The notes beneath the pieces are model-generated. The model had not been told where the DNA came from. It ran no database searches and saw only the letters and a program-made list of their open reading frames with translations. Shown here one piece after another: positions 52,556 through 63,995 of a DNA stretch of 64,000 bases. Every line of letters starts with the position of its first letter. The first letter of the stretch is position 1. The DNA is from Calliopum simillimum (lineage: Eukaryota > Arthropoda > Insecta > Diptera > Lauxaniidae): contig OX638368.1 of the NCBI GenBank assembly GCA_951812925.1, positions 72,822,422 through 72,886,421 on the forward strand, in the 5' to 3' direction. A program made the translations under genes and the position numbers.

Positions 52556-54610
52556 TTGTATGTATGTATGAATGTATTCTCCTTTAACTCCTAGGAGAAG
52601 CATAGGGCCAATATGAAACATCTCCATTTGTTGCGTTCCCTTGCGATGACTTTGATCTCTTGCCACGACTTTAACAATTCTTGTATTTCCTTTTCCAGTT
52701 GGTTTTGGGTCTAGCTCGGCATTTGATATAGTGCGAGACCACTAAACCTTTAGTTCACGCCTTAAGCATTTGTTCAGTAACAAGCCATGTTTCACACCCA
52801 TATAACGAAACCGATTTCGCATTCGAATCAAAAATACGCACTCTCGTTTTGGTGGATATAACGGGAGAAAACCATATTTTGTTCAGTTGAGCAAACGCGC
52901 CTTTTGCTGTTGCTATTCTTGAGTTGATATCCTCTTTTGCTCCACCATCCATGGAGATAATGCTGCCTAAATACGTGAAGCTATCGACGTTTTCGATGTC
53001 ATCACTGCCAGCTTTAAGCGTGATGTCATTCCTGTTTGCGTTTAGCTTCATGCTTTTAGTCTTGGATACATTGATTTTTAGGCCGGCCTTATATGATTCT
53101 AAGACAAGGTCTTCAATTTTGCTTTGCATTTCTGAATGTTTGGATGATAAGAGGCAGATGTCGTCAGCGTAGTCGAGATCTTCTAGGTGTTCGTAAAGTT
53201 CCATTGGATACCCCTTTTGGGCTTATGAAGAGCTTTATCTAGAATATCGTCAAGAAGATAAGGAAGAGAGGTGGTGATAGTAATCATTAGTGGTGAATGT
53301 CGGTGACAACAACCCGTTGTGTAATACACTGCATTTAAAGCCTTCATATAGTGCACGTACTAAGTTTATGGCCTTTGTGGCAATACCTCTTCACTGCAGT
53401 GAAACCCAAATGTTTTCTCGGGAGACTCAGTCGAAGGCAGTACTGTAGCCTACGAAGACAAGTTGAAGCGCAGTACGCCACTCACATGATTCTTCGACAA
53501 TTATTCTAAGGCTGTTGATTTGATCCACGAATAATCGGTTTGGCGGAATCCTGCTTGCTGATTTTGGATGGCCGAATAAAGTTTTTTGCTTACCCTGTTT
53601 AGAAGAACTTTTGTCAGTTCTTCTGATGGTACTGAGAACAAAGTTATTCCTCTATAATTTCGACGCTCGCTTAGGTCACCTTTTTTCGGCAATTTGACTA
53701 GCATACCATGTAGCCAATCTTCTGGCAAACGCTCTTCGCTCCAGATTTTGGAAATCAGAAAGAAGAATCTTAGCTGATGTAATGGGAGATGCTTTTTGCA
53801 GTTCAGGTGTTATTTGATCTATACCGGTGGCCTTGTTGTTTTTCATGCTTTGGATAGCTTTCACTATTTCATCGATTGTGTTTGTATTCGACTACTACTG
53901 CGACTCACTGCGGCAGTTGTAGTTGGTGATTCTGGTTGCGGGAATGTGGTAGATGTGGGATTCAGTATGTCACAAAAATACTCTTCCCATCTCCTTAGTT
54001 GGTCGTCCGCGGATGTTAAGAGATTTTGTCTTTGAAATGGCGATTCCGTTGGTGTTTTCTACCAGATAGTCTGCGGGTGCCTGAGATTTTGAGCATTTGC
54101 AGCGCTTTCGGCTTCGCTCGCGGGGTCGTTCTTCTTTTTTCAACAAGACACCACGTTTCCTCATTGTTTCTTATTCGAGGGGCAGAACCCAATTATTTTT
54201 TTCACTGGAGTTAAGAAAGTAGACTCAGCGACACTCCATGATGTTTTAATGTTTCTATCACAATCAATCGGGGCTGTTTTGAGTTCTTCAACGAAAGACC
54301 TGCGGATCTCGTAGGTCTTTAGCTTAAGCATGTCGAATTTTTTTTCCACAGATTGTTCACTAGGACGTTTAATAGCGGCAAGTTTTAGTCGAATGACCGC
54401 GACGAGAAGATGGTGATCGGAGCTTTTGTCAGCGGCCCTCTTTACTCGTACGTTCAAAAGACTAACTCTCCATTTTCTGCTAATGCAGAAGTGGTCGATT
54501 TGGTTTTCAGTGATGTTGTCTGGAGGCAACCAAGTAGCTTTATGGCATGTATTGTGTAAACTCTGATTGTTTCTTGTAATATACGCATTTCCATTATTTT
54601 GCAACCTTTC
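52556..54610 (-). pseudogene. LINE (non-LTR retrotransposon) ORF2 remnant
   Basis: Minus-strand order: endonuclease C-terminus with NQIDHFCISRKWR and KSSDHHLLVAVIRLKLA (54604-54161), a linker, RT with MKAIQSMKNNKATGIDQITPEL (53864) and WLHGMLVKLPKKGD, RRNYRGITLFSV (53728-53501), then DLDYADDICLLSSKHSEM (53204), GLKINVSKTKSM and FTYLGSIISMDGGAKEDI. The RT box is YADD. The 3' end (52560-52740) matches the tail at 21971-22240. No RNase H is visible and the motif style is RTE-like, but the clade call is tentative. Several stops and shifts are present. Confidence 0.85.
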
Positions 54611-54835
54611 ATTTTTATTATTTTTCCAATTTTCTACATTCGATTATCTTTTTGTACCTCTGCTACACTTACTTTTGACAATTTTATTTAGAACTTACAA
54701 CATTCTTCCAAAAATTGACATTTTCTAATGACAATTTGATGGTGATAAGATGCATAATTTTCACTGATTAGATATCAACAGTAATCTGCAAAAAACAGGT
54801 TTTGCGAAAAATGGCTTTTACAACATTATTCGCAA

Positions 54836-55060
54836 TCATGCTTCAAATGATTTTATAGAATCTTCTACGTTTCGGAAATTTAATGCAAATCTTGATGCGT
54901 TTGTGTTTTGATTCAGACGCACCACGTCGAACTCCGCATTTCCATTTCTCCGCCTTTCTTCCGTACTATCATGTCGCTGCTGCTTATTTTGCACAGTGGT
55001 TTTCAGTGCCGTATTTAGAACTTGGAGGCCCCTAAGCTCAACTTGTGGTGCGGTCCCCAT
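54836..55060 (-). pseudogene. Possible second LINE fragment
   Basis: A 74-codon frame contains RRRNGNAEFDVVRLNQNTNA and RFALNFRNVEDS. This recalls the segment after the endonuclease in related LINEs (KKFDMLKLKTYEIRRSF in the neighbouring copy). The similarity is weak and the fragment is isolated, so this is a suggestion only. Confidence 0.35.
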
Positions 55061-55414
55061 CTGAAAGTATAGGATAGTCTCTTGTATGATAAATTAACTC
55101 CAATTACATTTTTTTAACCAGAACTATCTTAATGTTGTAGAAAAGAATTGTTTTAAGTTTTCAAAGGGCAAAAATCGAGTTTTGCGCCAGCTTCGTGCGG
55201 GCCTGGGCCTAACTGCAAAAACCCGAAAATTAGAGGCCTGTAAATCACGGGAAGGTTGGGAAGCATAAGCTTGTAAAAAATTCTGTTCTTACATAAAAAT
55301 ATGCAAAATATTTTTTGAATGTGAGACTAAGAATGACCAAGGAGTATGTAAGTCAATTGAAACAAATCGTCTTATTAGATTCAACCAAAAAACTCAAATT
55401 AGCACTTCATGTAT

Positions 55415-56280
55415 AGTAGAGTGCCTGGGGCTTTTAACCTAGGATTTCTACAAGACCGAATGAATTTATATGGTTGGGATGGAATTTTGTTTTAAATGCC
55501 ATAAATAAAAAAGTTTACCCATAATTTTTTTGTGCTTTTTACTATAAAAAGTTAGTACAACACTAAATTAAATAATTGTAACATTTTTTCTAAACTAATT
55601 TCAGGTCGCTGAACTTGAAAAACCCAATTATTTTTTTTTCCCCTTTTAGCCGTTCCCGAGTTATTCGGACTTTTCTATTTTCGATATTATAGCTTCATAT
55701 ACATCAATATATTTGTATAACGCCAAATCCGATCGATGTATTTTTACCACGTTTATAAAGAGTGGCAAATGACGCTTCTAACGAGTATACCAACAATTCT
55801 GCCCCGGACAAAATTAACTGAGTTATACCAACAAAGTGTTTATTTAAAATTGCTATGAAAAATTTTAAAATTTTTTCAAAAAATCCAAGTTTTTCTTGAT
55901 ATACAATAACTTATTCAATTTTGATCGGAGCATAATCATTGGTATACTCGTTAGAAGAGCCATTACACACTCTTTGTAAGCGTTGTAAAATAAAATCGAT
56001 CAGACTTGGCGTTCTACAAATATATTGATGTATATGAAGCTATAACCTCGAAAATATAAATGTCCGAATAACTCGGGAACGGTCCAAAGAAATAAAAAAT
56101 AAGTGAGTTTTTCGAGTTCAGCGACTCTAAATTAGTTTAGAACTAATAGTTTGCAAAATGTTACATCTATTTTGAATTTAGTATTGTATTAACTTTTTAT
56201 AGTTATTGCTTAAATAAAGAAAAAATCAAATGCACAAAAAAATTTTTGGTAAACTTTTCTTTTTATAGGCACTCCACTAA
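55415..56280. mobile_element. 865 bp palindromic element
   Basis: TAGTAGAGTGCCT at the left pairs with AGGCACTCCACTAA at the right. The arms include CTAAACTAATTTCAGGTCGC, GAGTTATTCGGACTTTTCTA and GAGTATACCAA against their complements, and meet near 55850. Arm identity is about 85 percent, so the element is older than its neighbour at 56345. Confidence 0.8.
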
Positions 56281-56318
56281 TCGTAAAACACATTTAAAAT
56301 TACTATTTTTATACCTTA

Positions 56319-58702
56319 CTAGCCTTCTTTGCCCACTTTGCTAGTAGCCCAGGAAAATACGACATTTTCTGCGAAAAAATTCCCAGTGGAAATTTTTCAC
56401 CGGAATTGTCTTTATTTATGCATGATACACAAACTGTGAAAAGTCCATTGCAAAGTCGTGTGCGCATAAAAAGTTATTCGGGCTCAAAGGTAGCTAAAAT
56501 CAGTTTATTGCAAATATCTCGCTAATGCTAACTTTTACAGAAAAATGTAGGTCTCCAATTTTGTAGCACAGGAAATTTCCTACAAAAATACGTTAAAAGT
56601 ATTTGCGTAAGACTTCTAGTTTAGGAGATCACCCAATTTAAAAAGTTGTTAACAGTTATGATATGAAATACTACCTATGAGTTCATATTAAAATATCTTA
56701 CTTTTTAAATTGCAATAACTCTTCAATGAGAAGTTGTACAAACAAAATTAAAATGCTGTTTGAAAGATAATTTAATTTTCTATATACCGTACAAAATTTT
56801 TTTTTTCGAACGGCTCATGACCTTAAAAATATTCTTGAGTAACCGTTAAGGCTTCGAAATTACTGGTTTTTTAAGGATATCTGCGAATTGGTAAGTACTA
56901 CGATAAAAAGTAATGGGACCAAATGTGTAGAAAATTACAAGATCTACAAAAAATAAGCGATATGTGTACACATAGAAGTAACCGTTTAGAAGATATTCCA
57001 AAAAACCCTTAAAATGCCAAAAAACCGGTTTCTATTGAATATCTTCTATACGGTTACTTCTATGTGTACACATATCGCTTATTTTTTGTAGATCTTGTAA
57101 TTTTCTACAAATTTGGTCCCATTACTTTTTATCGTAGTACTTACCAATTCGCAGATATCCTTAAAAAACCAGTAATTTCGAAGCCTTAACGGTTACTCAA
57201 GAATATTTTTAAGGTCATGAGCCGTTCGAAAAAAAAATTTTGTACGGTATATCGAAAATTAAATTATCTTTTAAACGGCATTTTAATTTTGTTTGTACAA
57301 CTTCTCATTGAAGAGTTACTGCAATTTAAAAAGTAAGATATTTTAATATGAACTCATAGGTAGTATTTCATATCATAACTGTTAACAACTTTTTAAATTG
57401 GGTGATCTCCTAAACTAGAAGTTGTACGCAAATACTTTTAACGTATTTTTGTAGGAAATTTCCTGTGCTACAAAATTGGAGACCAACATTTTTCTGTAAA
57501 AATTAGCATTACCGAGATATTTGCAAAAAACTGATTTTAGCGACCTTTGAGCCCGAATAACTTTTTATGCGCACACGACTTTGCAATGGACTTTTCACAG
57601 TTTGTGTATCATGCATAAATAAAGACAATTCCGGTGAAAAATTTCCACTGGGAATTTTTTCGCACAGAAGCTCTCTTTTCGTCTTATTTTCCTGGGCTAT
57701 AGGCATGTTTGTTTTGTTTTTTGATTTCTAATAGCTTAGAAGGTGTACAATGATAAAATGTTGATTTACGCCACTGCCACGTCACCAATAAAAATTTAGG
57801 TATTTTGAGAAAGTTAATTTCATTTCAAACCATCTTAAAAATTGGCAATGGCATAGCTGGAGTGTCCCAGGAAACCATCAATTAAGGCTTGTTGATAGTT
57901 TGCCTTAGATGTATTTCCTGTAGATATTCTTCGTTTTTAATATAAAGCCTTCGGGTGACCTTCGGGAAGCATTGGGTATTCCAAAAAACTATCAGTTAAA
58001 GTTTGTTGATAGTTTACCATAGGTTTTTTCCTCTCGTGTACCAAAATATTCTTCGTTTTGATTATGAAGCCTTCGGGTGTCCTTCGGGAACCATCGCGTG
58101 TTCAAAAAAACTATCAATTGAAATTTTTTGATGGTTCACCATATATTTTTTCCCTCTCGTATACCTAGATATTCTTCGTTTTGACTATGAATCCCTCGGG
58201 TAATCTTCGGCAAACTTCGGATACTCCAAAAAACTATCAATTAAAACTTATTGAAAGCCTGCTATAGATATTTTCCCTCTAGTGTACCTATTTATTCTTC
58301 GTTTTGACTATGAAGCCCTCGGGTGACCTTCGGCAAACTTCGGGTATTCCAAAAAACTATCAATTAAAACTGCTTGAAAGTTTGCCATAGATATTTTCCC
58401 TCTCGTATACCTAGATACTCTTCGTTTTGACTATGAAGCCCTCGGGTGACCTTCGGCAAACTTCGGGTATTCCAAAAAACTATCAGTTAAAACTTGTTGA
58501 AAGTTCGCCATAGATATTTTTCCACTAGTGTACCTAGATATTCTTCGTTTTGACTATTAAGCCTTCGGGTGGTCTTCGGAAACCTTCGTGTATAGCATAA
58601 AAACATTTCCATACCTAATATATACTCATTTCCAAATTTTCAGCTCAATTGGACGAATGGTTTCTGAGTGATAATGCTTCAGACAGACACACAGTCATTT
58701 TT
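56319..58702 (-). mobile_element. Helitron split by a palindromic element
   Basis: The 3' end is at 56319-56344 (CTAGCCTTCTTTGCCCACTT on plus) and resumes at 57700 with TAGGCATGTTTGTTTTGTTT. Six about 125 bp modules follow to 58600 (CTTCGTTTTGACTATGAAGC, CTTCGGGTGACCTTCGGCAA), then GTTTCTGAGTGATAATGCTT and the 5' end ACACACAGTCATTTTTATA, itself interrupted at 58703 by a DINE-1-like copy. More modules than the 36829 copy, otherwise collinear. Confidence 0.8.
56345..57699. mobile_element. 1.36 kb palindromic element with TAG duplication
   Basis: Ends TAGCCCAGGAAAATA and its reverse complement. TAG flanks both (56342-56344, 57700-57702), while the intact Helitron at 36829-37451 has a single TAG there (complement of GCCTAGCG). 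The arms of about 650 bp match at about 95 percent and meet near 57030. The 65-codon frame at 57509 lies in one arm and is not a gene. Confidence 0.88.
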
Positions 58703-59508
58703 ATACCCTACACCCAGGGTATATTCACTTTGTCCTTCCGTTTGTAACGCAGAGAAGGAGGCGTGGCAGGTATAGAAAAGTATATATATTCTTGATCAGC
58801 GTCACCTCCTGAGTCCGTCTGTCTGGCTGGCTGGCTGGGTGGCTGGCTGGCTGGCTGGCTGGGTGGCTGGCTGTGTGTTGAAATACACTTTTTGGGAAAA
58901 CTGAGCAAGATAATTCAATGAAATTTGGTACACTGCCTCCGTCGTCAAAGTTAGCTCGGGGGATTGAAAATGAGCAAAATCTGTCAACGGACACGCCTAC
59001 CGCCCATACAAAAATTATATTCAAAATGCAATTTTAGGAGTATTTTTCACGACAATGCAACCACAATACATATAAGTACTACGAATTGTAAGCGCAAGCT
59101 CTGATAAAAATTTGAGTGAATTTGGACAAGAGGGCGTGGCACCTCCCATATAAGCAAAAGCTTCAAAACGCTATACTGAAAGCGTTTTTTGAGATATTCG
59201 AACCAAATTTGACTCAGACACTAAGAATTATAAATGAAAGCTCTCAGCAAAAATTGGGTGAAATCAGACAAGGGGGCGTGGCACCTCCCATATAAGCAAA
59301 AGATTCAAAATGCTATACTGAAAGAGTTTTTTGAGATAATCCAACTAAATTTCACTCTGACACTAAAAACTATAAATGCAAGCTCTGAACAAAAACTGGG
59401 TGTACTCGGACAAGAGGGCGTGGCACCTCCCATATAAGCAAACTTTTCAAAATACTGCAGTGTAGGGTATTTATTTTTTGGCCAGGCCAAAATTTACACC
59501 CTTACTAG
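58703..59508 (+). mobile_element. DINE-1-like Helitron at the end of a Helitron
   Basis: It has 5' ATACCCTACACCCAGGGTAT, a (CTGG)n tract with two GGGTGG interruptions and a small deletion just before it (the ATATAGCCAT of the core is missing), three modules, hairpin and CTAG at 59505-59508. It is inserted after ACAGTCATTTTT. The continuation ATATA after the element matches the unoccupied 20047-20062. Confidence 0.92.
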
Positions 59509-59519
59509 TTATATACTTA

Positions 59520-61131
59520 CAGTGGCTCACGAAATTGATCACGCTTTTGCTATGAATGCAAACAACCAATAAAAAGTCTGAAATGGGTTTGTATTTTAAA
59601 TGTGTCTTTATTTTGGTAAAACGGCATTAAGTAAAGGAAAATAAACAAGGGACAAATTCCATGAAAACTCTTTCTTAAATAAAAAATAATAAAACAAAAT
59701 CAAAAATACTCAGCGTGATCAATTTTGTGACTTCGCATTATGAACCTTGGAAACTAATGTTAATATTTTGTATAGCCTCCTAGTGCATCAATAACTGCTT
59801 TTATTCTTCGGGCATACTTTTTAGAAGAGTTTCACAAATTTCTGGAGCAATAGCATCTCAAGCATTTTGAGCCTTAGGCCAAAATTCATTAAGAGTACCA
59901 ATTTAAACTTCCATCGATTTTCTCAATATGCCCCATAGGTACTCAAAAGGATTGAGGTCTGGAGATTACGAGGGACATTTTATTGTTGTAATTCTATTAT
60001 CTGAAAGCCATTTTTGTGTCCTCTTTGCAGTGTGTTTTGGACTATTGTCCTGCTAAAAGTTAATAATCGAAGCATTTACTATCAAATCTTGTAAAATACA
60101 AAGCAAATGACTTCGTATAATTTCACTGTTAGACTCTGCTGTTATTCGACCTTCAATTTTGGTAACTCTACCAACACCTCTAGTGGTCAAACATACCCAC
60201 ATCATTATTGAGCCTAATCTAAACTCAAACTTTGTTGCGTCAAAGGGCGTGCAAAAGTTAAAAGCCATTGAGGCACAGAAAGTTGCGTTGGGAGCTTGTC
60301 AAATGTTACAAAGACTGGAGCGCTTACGATTGGGAGAAGGTTATATGGTCAAATAAAATCAAAATAAACCACTTAGGATCGGAAATCAGTGAGTATGTTT
60401 GGAGGAGTAAGGGTTAGAGACTTCAGCCATACTACGTTAAGCCCACACTTCAGTTTGGAGAAGGTTCAATAATGGTGTGGTAGCGTTACCAAAATTGAAG
60501 GTCGAATAAGAGCAGAGTCTAACAGTGAAATTCTACGAAGTCATTTGCTTGGTACTTTACAAGATTTGAAAGTAAATGCTAAGATTATTGTCTTTTAGCA
60601 GGGCAATAGTCCAAAACATATTGCAAAGAGGACACAAAAATGGCTTTCAGATAATGGAATTACAACAATGAAATGTCCCTCGTAATCTCCAGACCTCAAT
60701 CCTTTTGAGTACCTATGGGGCATATTGAGAAAATCGATGGAAGGTTAAATTGGTACTCTTAATGAATTTTGGCATAGGGCTCAAAATGCTTGAGATGCTA
60801 TTGCTCCAGAAATTTGTGAAACTCTTCTAGAAAGTATGCCCGAAGAATAAAAGCAGTTATTGATGCACTAGGAGGCTATACAAAATATTAACATTAGTTT
60901 CCAAGGTTCATAATGCGAAGTCACAAAATTGATCACGCTGAGTATTTTTGATTTTGTTTTATTATTTTTTATTTAAGAAAGAGTTTTCATGGAATTTGTC
61001 CCCTGTTTATTTTCCTTTACTTAATGCAGTTTTACCAAAATAAAGACACATTTAAAATACAAACCCATTTCAGACTTTTTATTGGTTGTTTGCATTCATA
61101 GCCAAAGCGTGATCAATTTCGTGAGTCACTG
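59520..61131. mobile_element. Inverted dimer of Tc1-element 3' halves
   Basis: Both ends are CAGTGGCTCACGAAATTGAT-type termini (right end with GAGTCACTG), flanked by TA. The left arm (59520-60225) and right arm (60460-61131) are mirror copies of the C-terminal half of a Tc1 transposase plus terminal repeat. The right half extends further inward. Total length 1612 bp. Such an arrangement keeps two transposase-recognised ends but no complete gene. Confidence 0.88.
60290..60905 (+). pseudogene. Tc1 transposase remnant in the inverted dimer
   Basis: The frame reads KDWSAYDWEKVIWSNKIKIN, where the first catalytic Asp of the usual WSDE is Asn, then HLGSEISEYVWRSKG, FGEGSIMVW, QQGNSPKHIAKRTQKWLSDN with the second Asp changed to Gly, SPDLNPFEYLWGILRKSM (third acidic residue kept), and a C-terminus ending in a GGYTK-like segment. 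Stops are frequent. The minus-strand copy in the left arm keeps a different set of changes (frame 60053-60268, GSIMMWVCLTTRGVGR). Confidence 0.85.
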
Positions 61132-61136
61132 TATAT

Positions 61137-61639
61137 AGATACCCTGTGTGTGGAAATACACTTTTTGAGAAAACTAAGCAAGATAATTCAATGAAATTTG
61201 GTGCACAGCCTTTGGCGTCAAAGTTAGCTCAGGGGATTGAAAATGAGCGAAATCTGTCAACGGACACGCCTACCGCCCATACAAAAAATATATTAAAAAT
61301 GCAACTTTTTGAGTTTTTTTCACGATAATGCAACCAAAATACACATAAATACTACGAATTGTAAGCGCCAGCTCTGAACGAAAACCAAGAACATTCGGAC
61401 AAGAGGGCGTGGCACCTCCCATATAAGCAAAAAGTTCAAAACGCTATACTGAAAACATTTTTTGAGATAATCCAACCAAATTTCACTCAAATGCTAAGAA
61501 CTATAAATTCAAACTCTGAGAAAAAACTGGGTGAATTCGGACAAGAGGGCGTGGTACCTCCCATATAAGCAAAACTTTCAAAATACTGCTGTGTAGGGTA
61601 TTAAATGTTTGGCCAGGCCAAAGATAACACCCTTACTAG
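61137..61639 (+). mobile_element. DINE-1-like Helitron lacking its 5' end
   Basis: It starts at GTGTGTGGAAATACACTTTT, downstream of the (GTCY)n core, and continues through the CCTACCGCCCATAC block, two modules with GGGCGTGGCACCTCCCATAT and GGGCGTGGTACCTCCC, the hairpin and CTAG at 61636-61639. The Tc1 dimer lies immediately upstream. Confidence 0.85.
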
Positions 61640-61644
61640 TTATC

Positions 61645-63245
61645 TCTGTAACGGGTACTTCTAGAGAAAAATTCTACATAGTAAATTTCTTCGTAATTGA
61701 AGTTGATTCCAACACCGACTACGGTGTTTTGTCCAAAAAAGCAAAACGAAAAGGCCTACTGCGTATGACTTTTCATAAAACTATGTTCATTTTCAAATCG
61801 CGATATCTCATGAACGGTAAGTCGGACGGAAAAAGTGTTGGCAAAGACATTCATAGAGAATAACATGTTCTACAAAATCCAAGAAAAAATTTTTTTCTAC
61901 GGCATATCGTGTCGGAATATTTTGCAAAAACAGTTTTTTTCTAAATTTTAGGGTTGTTAAAATATATCTCCTAAGTTTTAAGTTGTACAAAAAAAAAGCA
62001 ATATGTTCTTCGTAGAACAAGCAATTCCCTATACGCTGGTATTCTTATTTTTTTGCTGCGACGCTCCATTTATGTGATATCACCAGGGCTCGGATTTCGA
62101 TGCCCTTAAAAACATTGAAAAATGACCGAAAAAAAATTACAAAATGCCCTCAAAAATGACCTATAAAAATGAAAGAATGTCCTAAAAAAAATAAAATCAC
62201 TGTATGTTTTTCGTCTTTTTTGATAAAAAAATTTATTAATTTTCGTTCCAATAAATTATAACGTAAATTTTCAAAATTACACGACCTTCTCTCTCAATTA
62301 AAATGTTGCTGTACAGTGTATACCGAAAAACTTCTTTGTACTTTTGCACTGACGAGATGGGCATATTTAAAAGAAAGAAATTGATTTTAGTTGGCTATTT
62401 CCAAAAATGTTGCCACTTTATAGTTCAGCAATATGACACAAACTTTTATATCCAGAATTATTATCCAGCAAGTAAATACATTTGCTAAAAATATTCCCAC
62501 CAGCATTAACCCGTTAAGCTTTTCTTTTATACTTTTAATCAAAGCAATTCCATTTTCCAAAAACAATGATGTTGACTAAAAAGATTCTATACCTTCTGGT
62601 ATGGATTAAAAACTAGTTTTGATTTACGCTAATTAACCCTTTATTTTATCTCTGGAAAAATTTTGTAAAGCCTCTCCACTTGCTTTGGATCAAAACTTTC
62701 AAATGTATCTAAGACTGAAATTAGTTTATTGACTGTTTTGCTTGTATATGTAGTACTAATGAAAGTACCAACGCGCTTTTTCTCAATTGAAGTATGATAA
62801 ATTTATATTGAACTATCTAAGACATTTTTACTGTTTTGAAAAACAAAGATGCAACGCTTTCAATTTAAAACTTATTGTAGAAAAGTGACAAAAATATAAA
62901 AATCCGCTAAAATGCCTCAAAAAATTGCGTAAACCATGAAAAACTACCTTAGAACTATAAATAAACATAAAAAATCACAAAAAGAATCTCAAAAGAATGC
63001 CGTATACTATGGAAAACGACCTAAAAACCAAAAATGGCTAAAAAAGGCAAAAAAAATGCCATAAAAACTTTTAGCTTTGAAACGTAGGGATCATGAACGG
63101 TGTTTCTGTGTTATCAGAAATCGTCTATGTAAGAGCAGAAAAAAGATGACATTTCATCGAAATCCGAGCCCTGGTTATCACAATTTAAAAAAATACCTCA
63201 GTTTCAAAAACCTCGAAAACTTTCTAAGTAAAACTACCAAATGAC
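61645..63245. mobile_element. Relative of the 37809-39184 palindrome, split by a hAT-type MITE
   Basis: CGATATCTCATGAACGGTAA, TTCTACAAAATCCAAGAAA and TTTTCTAAATTTTAGGGTTG at 61800-61960 match the right arm of the 37809 element. AAGTAAAACTACCAAATGA at 63230 matches its right end. The arms here are only partly preserved. The intervening 62094-63173 is a later insertion. Confidence 0.6.
62094..63173. mobile_element. hAT-type MITE, 1080 bp
   Basis: The ends CAGGGCTCGGATTTCGATG and CATCGAAATCCGAGCCCTG are perfect inverted repeats of about 20 bp. Flanks GATATCAC (62086-62093) and GTTATCAC (63174-63181) form an 8 bp duplication with one mismatch, as expected for hAT transposases, whose termini often begin CAGGG. 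The interior is A-rich with repeated AAAATGCC and AAAAACGACC-like words and no ORF. Confidence 0.82.
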
Positions 63246-63249
63246 CGCA

Positions 63250-63765
63250 CTACAAAAAAGATCATAACTTTTTAATAGGTAAACTTTTTTATTTATATTA
63301 TAAACTAAACATTCCACTTTTAAAAATAAAATTTCATGCGGTCTTGTAGAAATCCTACGTATACGTGTTTTTTATCCCTGGGAACTCTACTATAGACTTT
63401 CACTTTTTTTTGTTTTAATTAAAAGAAAAAATATTTATATTCAGAAGTGCTTAAACCACATTTAAGGGGGCACATAAGGACACAATTTAATAGCACATAA
63501 GAAAACAATATGTCAGAGTTGTACCTTTTGCAAAAAATGCAATAATATTTGTTATGTTCTAAAAGTTTTAAGTGTTTTTATATTGTTTCTACATTTTGTT
63601 TTTCATTAAAATGTTTTGTATAAAAGTTATAAATTGAATAAAAAAAAGTGTACTGTTTTTTTTTTTTGAATTGTACCGCTTTTTTTTCACGATGTTGTGT
63701 TTTCTCTTATTTCAAATCTGGTCACCCTATATGTGGCATATCCGATTTATTTATTTTAGGGCATT
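63250..63765. other. No recognisable feature
   Basis: AT-rich sequence with long T tracts and no frame, inverted repeat or match to other parts of the window. Confidence 0.45.
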
Positions 63766-63769
63766 CTGT

Positions 63770-63995
63770 TTCACCAACAAAATTTTAAGTTTTTGATATT
63801 TTTCTATACCATTCGATACTTTCCGAGTTTTTTCTTATTATTACTCTCATCGGTTAATTTATCATTTTGAAAGAATGAAAATTGGAGGTGAAAAGATACG
63901 AATTTCATCACAAAAAAATATCCATGAATAAAAACATCGACTAAAATAATAAGATCAGATTATTGACCGAGCAGGGATCGGTCTCTAGGTACTAA
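63770..63995. repeat. Dispersed repeat, copy 2
   Basis: Same landmarks as 12620-12835 (TTTCCGAGTTTTTTCTTATT, AAAACATCGACT, CCGAGCAGGGATCGGTCTC) in the same order, with an insertion of about 60 bp before the shared 3' part. It runs to the window edge, so its right end is not visible. Confidence 0.65.
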
